Translations under genes and position numbers: made by a program
In this document: piece by piece, positions 1-10,470 of the stretch
How the letters are laid out: every line of letters begins with the position of its first letter
How positions within the stretch are numbered: position 1 is the first letter of the stretch
The notes under the pieces: generated by a model
Databases searched by the model: none
Seen by the model: only the letters and a program-made list of their open reading frames with translations
Told to the model about the DNA's origin: nothing
Assembly (NCBI RefSeq): GCF_000149955.1
Contig: NC_030991.1
Coordinates: 4,171,276-4,235,275, forward strand
Length of the DNA stretch: 64,000 nt
Direction: 5' to 3'
DNA from: Fusarium oxysporum f. sp. lycopersici 4287
Lineage: Eukaryota > Ascomycota > Sordariomycetes > Hypocreales > Nectriaceae

Positions 1-672
1 GGAGGAGACGAAATCTAATTCCAGCCCTCTCTGACGATCCGACACGAGACGGTTACATATTGGGAAACGAACTATTTCGATTCCAATTATCACGTACAGG
101 CTAATATTCTTCCCGACATTTGCTATGCTGGCGTTAAGCAGGAAAACTGTTAGCTAATGAAGTATTACAGTGAGATGCAATAAGTCTGAATCCAGACTGA
201 GGTCCTACTGGTAGTTCGGGTGATGTAGTTCTCGTGGACAGTGTCCTAGCTTCATTGAGTATAAATCTAGCTTAATTAAGCAGCCATTACTCCTTATCAA
301 GACATTACTACACTAGTAACACACTCACAATTGGGCTAATTAGAGAGCGTGTACTTGAATATGGATTCAAACGTATTGAATTTTCTAGGTATAACACGCT
401 GAAGGAGCCAATTTTATAGCTAGCCATCGGCTTCAGATGAGGGAAATGATGCTTGAATATTCAGGGCCCGTCTGTCGTGACTGGTGGTATTCCTGACACG
501 TATCATTTAAGCAGAGAAGCTGAGTGATTCATGGCCTGGCGTTGACTTCTGGGAGGTAAGGAATCGTGTCTCACTTTCAACAATATTACTTTACTTCTCC
601 TACTCTGTACAGTACTGTACTCCACACTTTCACATCCGCTATATGCTACGGGGACATCATTACTTTCCTCTA
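1..672. other. no gene recognised; AT-rich flank
   Basis: Short open frames only, with no recognisable domain or splice pattern. This is the 3' flank of the SET gene that ends at 673. Confidence 0.4.
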
Positions 673-1932
673 TTAACAAGACGATATCCCGTCATCTGGC
701 CCGGGCGTTCCCTCCTGAGATGGTCCCGCTCTTCTTATCCCCGCATCCTGATTGCTAATACAGTAACGGCTGCCACAAAGACATGCATGATTTTCCGCCC
801 AATATTCCTCTCCATAGTTGACAAGAATCCAACTGTTTCGCTTGATATGACGAGTTGCTCGCAGCATCACACGCCACCTTCCTGAGATGTTCCACGATTC
901 AAATTTGCAATTGGACTCGCAAGAATGGTTGACTTTGCGCACCCAGTTCCCCATGTAGCGGGGATATACCTGACACCATGTGACTTCCTTGCCGCCCGGC
1001 GAAAGGTCGTCGCGGGACAGGTCGGCTGCCCAGCCGTCGGTATAATAGTCAATAGGCGCTAGTTCACCCACCAACTCGCCCAAAAACTCGCCACGCTTGT
1101 AGTCAGTTGTTGCCCAAGCTCCCTCGCCCATGTTTACTGTATCCACAATAGATGGTTTCTCCTGGCGGACTTGTTTATGTATGCAATTGCACACAGATCT
1201 TGTGCAAAAGGCACACTGGCGGAGGTGTCCGGGAATCCAGGTCGGATCTTGACCGACAAGGAATCCAGGAGGCCCCTTCCAGTTTGGGTACTTGTCCGGC
1301 GTCCAAACATTAGTCGATATCGAGGTCGTGACTTGAAAATCAGAGCCTCTAAACCATGATTTGTTGGGGAACGGTTGCGCAGGTGACATGTTGCATGTTC
1401 TCTTCGCTATTTGTCGGCTGCTGGAACTCATTTTTGAAGGGTCGATGAGGTCCATATAACAGTATTTCAGCCTGCCGGACGACTTTTCAAAAAACTGCGG
1501 CATACCAGACACCACTTGGCCCCCCAGTGGCCCGCGTAGGAATCGGCCACCGAAATATCGAACCTTTGCAGGCTGCGACTCTCTCATCTGGCGGACAAGA
1601 GCAAGCAGCTCTGGTGGAAAGGTTGCTTTCAGCCTCTCATTCTTAAGGCGCTGCAGTATGTATCTGCGCTTATCACGAGTGGCTTCGCCATTTGAGAGCT
1701 TTCTTATTGGTCAGCAGCAAACACTTTATGCGCGGGAGATTGAATTCATCCGTACCAGGGCTTGCATGGATCCACTATGCTGCGTCAAAACATGCCTATT
1801 CAAGTTTATTTTCCAATGGCCACAAATACCACATTGGCGTCCGTTCAGCTTATAGTTTTCATCAATCTCTTTGAACCTGACATTATTTGTGGCTGGTTCA
1901 TAGGCTTGAATCGATGAAGGTGTTGAGCACAT
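673..1932 (-). CDS. C2H2-finger + SET-domain protein (putative lysine methyltransferase)
   Basis: Predicted 400-residue protein in two exons (1932-1756 and 1698-673) joined across a 57-base intron with GTACGG donor, GCTGAC branch point and AG acceptor; the join is phase 0. The N-terminus holds a finger-like C34-x2-C37-x9-H47-x4-H52. After a basic helix-rich stretch comes a Cys cluster (C221, C224, C229, C231), then a SET core with NHSC (about 316-319), YGEEYW (about 354-359) and a post-SET CxC...C cluster (about 365-372). SET proteins of this form transfer methyl groups from S-adenosylmethionine to lysines, usually on histones, in the nucleus. The substrate cannot be told from sequence. The finger suggests DNA or protein targeting. 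It stands alone, with no functional neighbour. Without the intron, the first exon would stop after SISRA and the SET part would start at an internal Met (1587). Confidence 0.72.
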
Positions 1933-2136
1933 AATGAGGGAAGTGAAATCAAGTCGAGTCCGCTGACATGCTTTGGAGAGTCTTAATTCGTTGGAGTTAT
2001 TTAGTCATTACATATACATCGTCGTCATTATATGTCTGTCGCATGGGTGATCTAGCAACCCTTTAACAGGACCAAGTTTGATGAATGGCTCCAAGGATGA
2101 TGCGCGAAGGTGTACTTCAGCATCAAGCTCGCATAC

Positions 2137-2264
2137 GAGTTCACATACGAGTTCACATACGAGTTCACGAGTTCACAGATGAGTTCACAGATGAGTTCAC
2201 AGATGAGTTCACAGATGAGTTCACAGATGAGTTCACAGATGAGTTCACAGATGAGTTCACAGAT
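2137..2264. repeat. 12-base minisatellite (GAGTTCACAGAT type)
   Basis: Two copies of GAGTTCACATAC, a partial 8-base unit, then eight perfect head-to-tail copies of GAGTTCACAGAT (2169-2264). Because 12 is a multiple of three it stays open in one frame as an EFTD repeat, but nothing else supports coding. The GAGTTCAC core is the reverse complement of the GTGAACTC core of the array at 29246-29334. Confidence 0.9.
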
Positions 2265-2550
2265 GAATCCATAATATTGCCTGAATCAGCTTAGCGTAAA
2301 GACACTAATCCTATCATGGGACGAACCCCAGTCCAGTTACGGGGCAGCTCTGTTAGCCGACCTTTTAATCTTAGGAGCGGGTCCACAGTTTTGCTAGCCT
2401 CAATGTGTCTGGATTCCGATCTTGAATTGGATGCGGACTAATTCCGTTCGCGAGTACCTACTTTCCGCCACAAACAGTGATTAGTAACAGAGCTTCTTCA
2501 TTCTACCGTACTAACCGAATAAACGCTCTTAGATCGAGCGCTCTTGTACC

Positions 2551-3537
2551 TCAAACTTGACCTTGACCTTCCCTCCCCCCAGAAGACGTATTTCCATTAA
2601 TCATTTCCCCTTCTTCACCAAACGAAACCCATAACCTCTTGCAATCTTTTTGTTCTCTGCAATGCAAAGGATAACGGCATTCGTTCCAACAATGTGTTGA
2701 CCGTATTCGTTGGCCGATTGAGAGGTATCGAATGTCAATTAAATCTTGGCAGGCAGCGCCGGATACTTTACTATTGAGGCAAAATCGATGCCCATCCCCC
2801 AAACAGCGGTTGGTGACGGCAAACCTGTAGGCAACATTGCATCTGTGACATATCCATTGCCAGGGGGCATCCAATATGACAAGATGCCCATCAGAGATTT
2901 GTTTTACCATGTCGCCGGCACTTGATCTAGGCAGAAGGAGTTTTGGCTAAACACGTAGAGGTATGTGACGAGAGATAGATTAAGTACAGAACCCTGAACG
3001 GGCGTACTTGAGGATGAAGAGAAAAGAAGAGAAGGAAGTAGGGAAGGCAACAGGATTTGTGAGTGACATATCCATTTCCCGGGATTGGTGCTGCCTTCTT
3101 TATGTGTCAAGTCAATCAACCAGGTTAGCAGGAGTCTGGATGTGATCTGATACAATTGTGAAACCTGATTGTCCCGGAGACCCAAGAGAAAAAGACAAGG
3201 TTTTCTCCTAGTACATGCATCATGACCCAACGCTCGTCTTCGGACATCGAAACTACCGTTAAAACAGCCCACCCCGGACAACGCGGGAGTAGTCGCCCTT
3301 GACCACATGTATTCTGCAAGGTTGCACCTAATCTTCTGCTTGATGAGTCCGTTCTCCGGAGAGACCAACGGATGCAGTAATATTATCCAATGGCTTGTCG
3401 TTACTGAACGTTGATGAATTAGTGAAAAGGGCTCTTTTCGCCCTGGAAGATCGAGATTTTGGGCCAAGTACACGTGCAATCTCTAACGTTTCTTTCTCGG
3501 CAGAATCATCGATGCTGAGTGGCTGCCAAATATTCAC
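2551..3537 (-). CDS. fungal Cys-motif protein (RCLxDGHxFC type), incomplete model
   Basis: The 3' exon is clear. After a TTTAG acceptor at 2947 the frame 2946-2551 runs 131 residues and contains CHRC, then RCLGDGHRFC, then a CWNECRYPLHCR segment. I recognise this as a motif set shared by many uncharacterised ascomycete proteins, probably metal binding. A plausible first exon (3537-3328, beginning MNIWQPLSIDD) lies upstream, but about 380 bases separate them and no clean donor or middle exon was found. The middle may be degraded or missing, so the gene may be a pseudogene. Function is unknown. Confidence 0.42.
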
Positions 3538-4277
3538 ACCAGAATATCGTCACAGATTGGCAATTTCTACAGTCGCTGAGCAGATGCCATCATGGTATTA
3601 ATAATCAACCTCCAACAATGGAGCTGGTCATAGTCATCAAAACTATTTCTCATATTACCAGTATGCCTGTTATTGGCTGTCCTTCTGCATGAGGGTCGGT
3701 ATTCGCCCTACAAATGACCGGTACAGTAAACTTCAGATTCAGTTATCTTTGAACCGCTCAAGATTTAGTATTGTAGGTTGGGAAACGAAGAATGGGAAGC
3801 AGAAGTGTACAGTAGAAAGTAAACTGAACTTAGCTGAATGTCTTGCCAGCAGCCTATTCATGGTTCAAGATAAACTACCCGATAGTGGAGAACGGCTGCT
3901 AATCTTGGGGCGGTATTCATTACTTGGATCCTATCTAGACTAATATTTAAGAAGCATGCATCCCCAACAAATCATTTTCGTATTAGAGAGAATAATTCAG
4001 TTAAACATTATGTTAGTTTGAGTGCAAGACAAACAAACTTCATCATTTGAAATATAAACCTAGAAGAACGCTCGTACTGGGCTTCCTACACTTGTTCCCA
4101 TCGAGAGTCTTATTTCTACGTGATAAACATAACCTACTACCATAGCTAAACTAGTAGCCATACTTCAATCATGTCTCCTTTAAAACTAGAAGATTCATAG
4201 TCAGGCCAGCCCCATAAATAATGTACACCGCTATCTCATAGGCAATCTATGAAATTCATATGGTTTCAAACCGCTGG
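3538..4277. other. intergenic, nothing recognised
   Basis: A plus-strand open frame at 3689-3943 shows no domain, signal peptide or intron logic. Otherwise AT-rich sequence between the Cys-motif gene and the 3' end of the LysM-like gene. Confidence 0.4.
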
Positions 4278-5219
4278 CTATGAAGGTTTTGCAATCCAGA
4301 CAGTAGCACAGCCGTCTTCAAGCGAGCCTCCACGGTCAGAACATTCCTTTTCGATTACTCCAAAACATGTGAGACATGCTGCCTCACTGAATTCATACTT
4401 ATCGATATCACATGTTGATCTTACGTATGCAAACAGAGCTAAATCTTTCTGTTCCAAATTGCTCTTGGGATTCTTGGGTGTAAGTGGCTTTTCCTTGAAT
4501 TGCCGACAAAATTCGTTGACTGCTGTCATCCTTGTCTTTTTGTAGGTGTTATCTAATAAAGTACGGTCCTTCGACGCCCAACAAGTCCATGGTTTCGCCG
4601 TAGGAGAGTGTGTCTCTGCCGATGTTGGGGTCGTAGGGTCGGCACTCTGACTTGTGACATCGGTAGCTGCCCCGGTTGGCTTACTACCAGCTGAACCAGT
4701 GGCCTTCTTTGAGCCTGTTTTTACTAGTGTCGGGGTATTGTTACGAGTGGTATCAGTCGCCTGCCCGGTTGGCTTAATATTAGTTTGGTCGGCGGTCTTG
4801 TGTGTGCCTGCAGTACTGGTTGTTGTATGATCAGGTGTTGTTTCAGACGCAGGTACAGGTGTATTAGTATTTTCTTTTGTTGAAGTAGATAGTGTTGACT
4901 GTTGGGATGGCATTGGGGTGTTTTGGGTTGTCTCCTCTCCGAGTAACAGCAGGGTTTTGGGGCAATTTCCAGACCATATAGCAGGTTTATTAATAGTCAT
5001 CTCACTACCATATGGCACTGTGTACGTCCCACCTGTCCCTATCTTATCAGCGTCGATACCTTCATTTATACTCTCGAATTCCTCTACGCTAACCTGAGGA
5101 AGTGCAGGAATAAGGTCATTTATCACAGTCATGCCGAAATGTGGAGACCACAAGGCATAATTTGCGTCGCAAGCCGCGCTGACAAGAGGATACAGCCAGA
5201 GCCAGATCAATGAATTCAT
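4278..5219 (-). CDS. secreted LysM-like, Ser/Thr-rich protein with Cys-rich C-terminus
   Basis: An uninterrupted frame of 313 residues. The signal peptide is about residues 1-16 (MNSLIWLWLYPLVSAA). Residues about 28-72 resemble a degenerate fungal LysM module: an FGMTV start, a FESINEGID middle and a GTYTVPYG end. A long Thr/Ser/Pro-rich linker (about 95-215), probably O-glycosylated, leads to a C-terminal domain with six or more Cys, including FCRQF, ACLTCF and an ECSDRGG...DGC ending. LysM proteins bind chitin or its oligomers, and secreted fungal forms can act at the cell wall or shield chitin fragments. Binding here is inferred only. Part of this gene, with upstream DNA, is present as a broken second copy at 8936-9790. 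Confidence 0.68.
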   Translation of the reverse strand: MNSLIWLWLYPLVSAACDANYALWSPHFGMTVINDLIPALPQVSVEEFESINEGIDADKIGTGGTYTVPYGSEMTINKPAIWSGNCPKTLLLLGEETTQNTPMPSQQSTLSTSTKENTNTPVPASETTPDHTTTSTAGTHKTADQTNIKPTGQATDTTRNNTPTLVKTGSKKATGSAGSKPTGAATDVTSQSADPTTPTSAETHSPTAKPWTCWASKDRTLLDNTYKKTRMTAVNEFCRQFKEKPLTPKNPKSNLEQKDLALFAYVRSTCDIDKYEFSEAACLTCFGVIEKECSDRGGSLEDGCATVWIAKPS

Positions 5220-7379
5220 GGTTTATGCCAGCATTGGTGAGCGTGTTCTAAGTCGTTCCAAATGGCAAGCTATATACTGGCGAATGATGCTGTTTTAATA
5301 TGCAACACATTGAGACCTACCTAAATATAGCACATGAACAGCATAGCATAGCTTATAGAAATATAATTGAAATATCTGAAGAGATCATGCTATTTCTGAA
5401 TCGTCCAATCCAGCCACGTATTAGACCAGTGTGGGGCCTTGCCTGCTTCGCGCTGCGGGCCACGGTCGCTATCGTTGAATGAGTAGCTTTCCGAATTACT
5501 TTTGCATACAGATGTTTTATTTGACCGAAAGATTAGTTGCTGATTCCCAACGTATCTTCAAACAACGTTTCCGCCAAAGACACTAGACCGTTCAACCTAT
5601 TTAACAGTGTGGTTTGCTTTCTTTCTCACGTGTTGAGGAGTTGGGTTGTGCAGAAGAAAGAGAGGCGGGAAGCTCTTTGTACTGCAGGTCTTTCCATAAT
5701 CAGTAACTAAGTGCTATGAATATTTAGTATTCCCTATTTTGATTAAATGAAAACAGAGTATGTAGTCAGCCATACCTTTTCTCGGCACATCGAATCCCAA
5801 GCTGACGTTTATCATTCGCAACAGAGAAAGCCAGGAATAGGCCCAGTGTCTAGTTTGTATACAGTATCTCAACTATCCTCTGTCACAAACAGTAACATGC
5901 ATTAAGTCCTGAGAGATGACCGAAGGCGGTTCGGTGAACTTCGATTCTAATATGTCACCTCTTGATACCGTTGGCTTCAGTCAAGAACATTTCTCGTCTA
6001 AGCACATCCACTTTTATTACTCTTACTCGGCAAAGGAAAGACAGTCGAGGTACTGCCGTCTCCTTTGTCAAGAACTCAATCATTATTGAGTCATCTATCT
6101 TATCCTTACGTACTGTACAAGTGCTCAAAACTGTAAGATTATCTCAGCCCGTTGCCGTGCTTTTGCCCGATTATCATCATGTCCTGTTATCAACAGGGGT
6201 GATGTTCACTCGTCCTCCTCCGTTTCTCTCTTCCTCATTTCTAAATTTAGGCTTCCTCTCAATTTGAGGCAGAAACCCACCGGATGCGTTGTAGGCCTAT
6301 CTATAATTGGCATCAAACCTTAGCTAGAGGACATCAGTGGCAGGTCTATATTTGTTTTTATTGCCCCTTTTAGAGCACATGTATTGCTTCTTTAACCAAA
6401 GCTTCAGAAGCACTCCAAAGCTGGCCGCTTGGTTAGGCCATTGCGTCTATAATGGCTAATGTCTGGCTTGGGAGACATTTCAGATGAGTCTATGAACCCC
6501 GCCACCTGCCGTGACTGGAGTAAGAACTCATCCTATAATTACCTACTGGTAAAATTTGGGACTTTATCCAAACTCTCTGCGGCCAGCAACGTGATGTCAT
6601 GATGATGACCCGTCAACGCCAAGAAGCGGAGTGTTACTGACCTAGCACTGCTTCACTGGCATAGAATGCATGAACAAATGTCGGGGGTATCTGCGCAGGC
6701 GCTGGAAACATTTCAATGTAAAGTAGAATAAACATAGAATATAGGAGGGACTGCATTAACTTTATAAATGAAAACATGCGCCTTTTATCTGTCGATTAGG
6801 TTTCACCTGCGTATAGCAAAATTTGATAGCTTATCCTATGCTACCTAAACTTATTCTATCTTATCCTATCTATTCCTATCCTAATATTATTCAGATAGAC
6901 CAGAGATTCTGTTTTATTAGAGTTAATTGATATGACAAAGTGTATCACGAGCTTATACCAAACAAACGAGCCTCAATAAGCCTAAAGTCCCCAAACATTT
7001 ATGGAGCCGTACTTGAAACAGTCGATATATAACCTTTAAGGTAGGCACCATGCTCCAATAAGTATTCCGAGCATCAACAAAGCCACAGACAGGAGTAAAT
7101 GTGTCTCACTCGCTTCTTTGTCAAGAAAGCTCAAATGCTCTGTCGGGTCATGGTTATCCTTCTCAAGGCGCGCCATTAAAGAACAGTATTACAGGCTCTT
7201 GTTACTCAAAACCGACTTGACTCAATGATTCCCAGGCCATTATCTGTAGTGCTATTAGTTCTTGAACAGACAAAAATGCTTTAAGAGGTCTTAGGAATAG
7301 TTTCACACCTATCGCTAGGCACTTCCAGCTTACCTAAACAATAGCAGGGCCTCTGTCTTGCTGTATATGTTACCGGCAA
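5220..7379. other. long non-coding flank; contains the parent of a duplicated block
   Basis: No gene recognised. About 5775-6130, upstream of the LysM-like gene, matches 9440-9790 with scattered changes: both have TTTATCATTCGC, a CGGTT-GGTGA stretch, ATATGTCACCTCT and TCATCTATCT in the same order. A pyrimidine-rich run of TATCCTA-like units lies near 6830-6890. Short open frames here look accidental. Confidence 0.45.
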
Positions 7380-7763
7380 TTATCTTAAAATGGGCCGCAA
7401 TCCAGGATTTTCTCTGCATTGTGTTAACGTTATAGGGCCTGACATCAGGCCTGGCTGAATGCTATTGGGGCGTTTGGAAGAAAATGAACCACTGTCACCT
7501 AAAAAACGCCTTACGACAGGCTGATATAGCATTTCCGGTCTAGCTTGGTAGCTTTCAATCATAGTCGGAACAAATGACTGGCTGCAGGCTGAGGCGCACT
7601 TGTCACAGCGTACTGATCCAATACTATCCAGTGGATAGGCGGTTCTTACTGTATGTGACTGTTGGTTACCCCCCAACTTCCACCGGCATCTTGCAAGAAT
7701 ATCGCACTCAAGACAATACATAGGCCAGCTGTATGCCAAGTTTGGAAGTGTCTGTTGAGACAT
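7380..7763 (-). CDS. small Cys-containing protein, doubtful
   Basis: A 127-residue frame with a Cys arrangement (CLEC then ARCRW, later VRCDKCASAC) like that of small uncharacterised fungal proteins carrying paired CxxC motifs. No signal peptide. The C-terminal third is featureless and may be read-through past a lost end. It could be a decayed exon. Function unknown. Confidence 0.25.
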   Translation of the reverse strand: MSQQTLPNLAYSWPMYCLECDILARCRWKLGGNQQSHTVRTAYPLDSIGSVRCDKCASACSQSFVPTMIESYQARPEMLYQPVVRRFLGDSGSFSSKRPNSIQPGLMSGPITLTQCRENPGLRPILR

Positions 7764-8935
7764 GAAGTATGAAGTAATCGTCTATCTTTAAGTTGTATAC
7801 AGACAGAAGGCAACTGAAAAACAGCGAAATAACTGTACTTATAGTCTAACAACAAGTAATCAAAATACTATATATATAGTTATTACTTTAAATATCCTTG
7901 TTAAGGATAGTATTGTCTAAAAACAAAATAGTCGTTGCGCTTCTTTTGGGGCGCGCAACCCGTTCGCATTGCGCGAGAGGCTGATCAGAGGAGTTTTGGA
8001 AGCAGCATCACAGGTTATCGGCGCGTAAGAAGAAGAGCCGATTTTGCAGACTGCCGCGGTGGTTGTTGCGGTACTAAAACCATTGAGTGCAAGTCATGAT
8101 TCATCACCCAGACAAAGCTGCGACATGTTCAATGGACGGAAGGGCCGGATCTTCCGAAATCCCGGCGCCACTCCAGGGAAGTGGGGCCACCAAAAAAAGC
8201 AACAGATGCAGGGTAACTAGGTGAGGTGTTTTTTGATCAAGGACATGCAGCGTCCTTAAGCAGCATTGGAGAGAGTGTTTTCAGTCATCAGCGTTTCTCA
8301 TAAAGTCACCATAGGCAGTAGGAATTCTGTTTCTTGCTCGGGGAGGGGTAACCAGCTTGTCATCCATACTCTGGCATGTGACATATCGCTCTTACGTTAT
8401 GGAGACAGGCATATGCAAGCTCCACACAGCTTTTCCCTTCCCAGCCTCCCTTCGCTGAGTTCGAACAAAGGCTGTTCTAGGTAGGACTGAGTCAAAGTTG
8501 TAAACCGTTAACCAATTAAATCCTAGCATCTATTTTGAGGGTAAGAGCTCTGCACTAAACCAGCTAATAATATAGAGCTCGCGGGGGCACAGAGTAAGCA
8601 AGCATCCCGCCTAATGTAAAAATAAATCCTTGTTCATTTACGAGTTTATAGGACTTTTGAATTAGGTAAATGCCCTGGCATGGGCGTTGACGCTAAAAAA
8701 TCCTCAGCAAGAGTGAAAGTTCCACATCAACCATGCTAGGATTCAACACCTGCTAGATTAGGACCTAAACTGTCGGGTCGGTGCTGGCGTGGACGAACGG
8801 ATCTTGCCAGTGCCAGAAGTGGCCTTAACACCCACTGTAGTTTGTGCTTTCGCGACAGCTCCAAGCCAGCGCACGCTTGTAGGGGGCGAATATGCTTTTC
8901 GAGGTCTCGCATGTCTGTGAACTCAGTCTTATGCT
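7764..8935. other. intergenic, nothing recognised
   Basis: Contains an imperfect AT palindrome around 7854-7890 (AGTAATC ... GTTATTACT) and short random open frames. No transposase, RNA gene or coding feature was seen. Confidence 0.4.
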
Positions 8936-9790
8936 GACAGAATTTCTTGACTGCTGTCACCTTCATCTCTATGGAGGTTGTATCTAATAAATCAGAAACC
9001 TTTTGCCGTCCAACAAGTCCACGGTTCGGCTGGAGGAGAGTATGTCTCTGCCAATGTTAGGCTCGTAGGGTCGGTACTCTGATTGGTGGCATCGGTAGCC
9101 TGCCGAGTTGGCTTACTACCAGTTGGGTCGGCGGCCTTGTGTGAGCCTGCGGTGTACGACCAGGTGTCGTCTCAGACGTGAGGACATGTGTATGAAGATT
9201 CTCTTTCGTTGAAGTAGATAATGTTGACTGTTGGAGTGGCATTGGGGCGTTTTGGGTTGTCTCCTCTCCGTGCAATAGCAGGGTTTTGGGGCTATCCCCA
9301 GACTAGATAGCCGGTTGATTAATCATCACCTCTGGGCTATATGGCACCTTGTGCTTCCCACCTTGGCCTATTGTATCGGCGTCAACACCTCGATTTTCCT
9401 TCTCGAATTCCTTTAGCTCTATGGCTTCTCTGCACGGCAACGCAAGCTGTTTATCATTCGCGGCATATAAGAGCAAGGAAGTGGCCCAGCATCTTCTTCG
9501 TATATCGCACCTCTACTATAATCATGATACATAACAAACAACAATCAGCGCTATGTCCTGGGAGCCGACAGAAGACGGTTTGGTGATTGGCTCGTGATGT
9601 TTCACGCAACTTTGATCCTTATATGTCACCTCTCTACGTCCGTGGCTCCAACCAAGAAGGTTTCTCGTGAAAGGAAATTCAATTGTACTACTCTAGCTGG
9701 GCATCGAAATACAGTAATCGCGTTATTGCCACCTACTCCATCCTTAAGAACCAAATCACAAGCCCGTCATCTATCTAATCCTTGCATGTA
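8936..9790 (-). pseudogene. broken tandem copy of the LysM-like gene and its upstream DNA
   Basis: Clear similarity to the intact gene at 4278-5219: the Thr/Ser linker is recognisable as GEETTQNAPMPLQQSTLSTS, and the start of the C-terminal domain survives as VTAVKKFC. Frames are broken by indels and by stops such as the TAG/TAT context near 9303-9312. The signal peptide and first LysM half are missing: sequence matching the module's start near 9415 jumps at about 9420-9440 to DNA that matches 5775 upstream of the parent. Homology then continues to about 9790 (matching about 6130). The Cys-rich end is also lost. It lies in the same orientation as the parent, about 4 kb away. Confidence 0.78.
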
Positions 9791-9951
9791 TACATATCGT
9801 TCTATTAGTAATTGCAGTGGCCGCACCTACGTAGTAGGCTCCCGAAGCTACCAACAAACGCATGATATGGAAACCACCGATCGTAAAGATTGCGGCGGCA
9901 GGTGTAGGGCGTCCGGTCGTGATACTTTGTTCCGGGTTTGCATCGCCACTC

Positions 9952-10461
9952 CTAGCCCCGCCTGCCGGTTTTCGATCGGTTCTTCCAGATGCTCACAACG
10001 GTCGCCATTGTGACCCACAATAGGACAAACAACACTGCAACAAAAAAGACGGTACACCAGGTTGGTGACATCGAAGCTCTCCAAAGAATTAGGCCTGCGA
10101 CAAATTGTGCAGCGGCTATGTACGCCATAAAGCTTGGTGCCCATAGCAAAATCGGAGTCCCGCCGGTACTAGTGGCGAAGTCTTTTTCAAATCTATCTTG
10201 GTATGCAAAGGACAACAGTGTAGCGACTACAAGCTCCATCGTGGATGTTATGGTTGCGCCTACAAGGAAGCTCGTCGCCGCGAGTAGGGAGATCTTGTCT
10301 TCGTCTACTTTTGCGCCTTCAAAGATCACCGTGACAAGACTCATAGCGCCTACAAGAGCGGAAATACCGTTAACGATTTTGAACTCAGCAAGAAGTTTGC
10401 AAGCATTTTGATGCAGTTTTTCAGTCATCGTTGATTCATTTTGATGCAGTTTTTCAGTCAT
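9952..10461 (-). CDS. four-helix integral membrane protein, unknown
   Basis: A 169-residue uninterrupted frame with four predicted membrane helices, roughly residues 33-50 (ISALVGAMSLVTVIF), 59-88, 104-125 and 134-157, and a basic tail (WKNRSKTGRRG). The N-terminus is duplicated (MTEKLHQNEST then MTEKLHQNA) by a perfect 33-base tandem repeat, so translation may start at 10461 or 10428. Helix count and size fit small fungal membrane proteins of unknown role. No family name can be given. It lies upstream of the P450 cluster but shows no link to it. Confidence 0.6.
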   Translation of the reverse strand: MTEKLHQNESTMTEKLHQNACKLLAEFKIVNGISALVGAMSLVTVIFEGAKVDEDKISLLAATSFLVGATITSTMELVVATLLSFAYQDRFEKDFATSTGGTPILLWAPSFMAYIAAAQFVAGLILWRASMSPTWCTVFFVAVLFVLLWVTMATVVSIWKNRSKTGRRG

Positions 10462-10470
10462 CGTTGATTC
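10405..10470. repeat. perfect 33-base tandem duplication
   Basis: Two identical 33-base units (10405-10437 and 10438-10470) covering the start of the four-helix protein. The unit is 11 codons, so the frame is kept and a second start codon results. Confidence 0.9.

Noticed and set aside
2085..2294. Open frame coding an EFTD repeat
   Set aside because: Open only because the 12-base minisatellite is a multiple of three; no flanking coding sequence.
2904..3479. 191-codon minus frame overlapping the Cys-motif gene
   Set aside because: Low-complexity Ser/Leu tail, no domain, and it overlaps the better exon in another frame.
8936..9790. RIP mutation as cause of the pseudogene
   Set aside because: Differences from the parent include indels and mixed substitutions rather than a clear C-to-T/G-to-A pattern; not countable with certainty by eye.
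9594..10144. Frames on both strands around the four-helix protein
   Set aside because: Shadows of the membrane-protein frame or of the degenerate duplicated block; no features.
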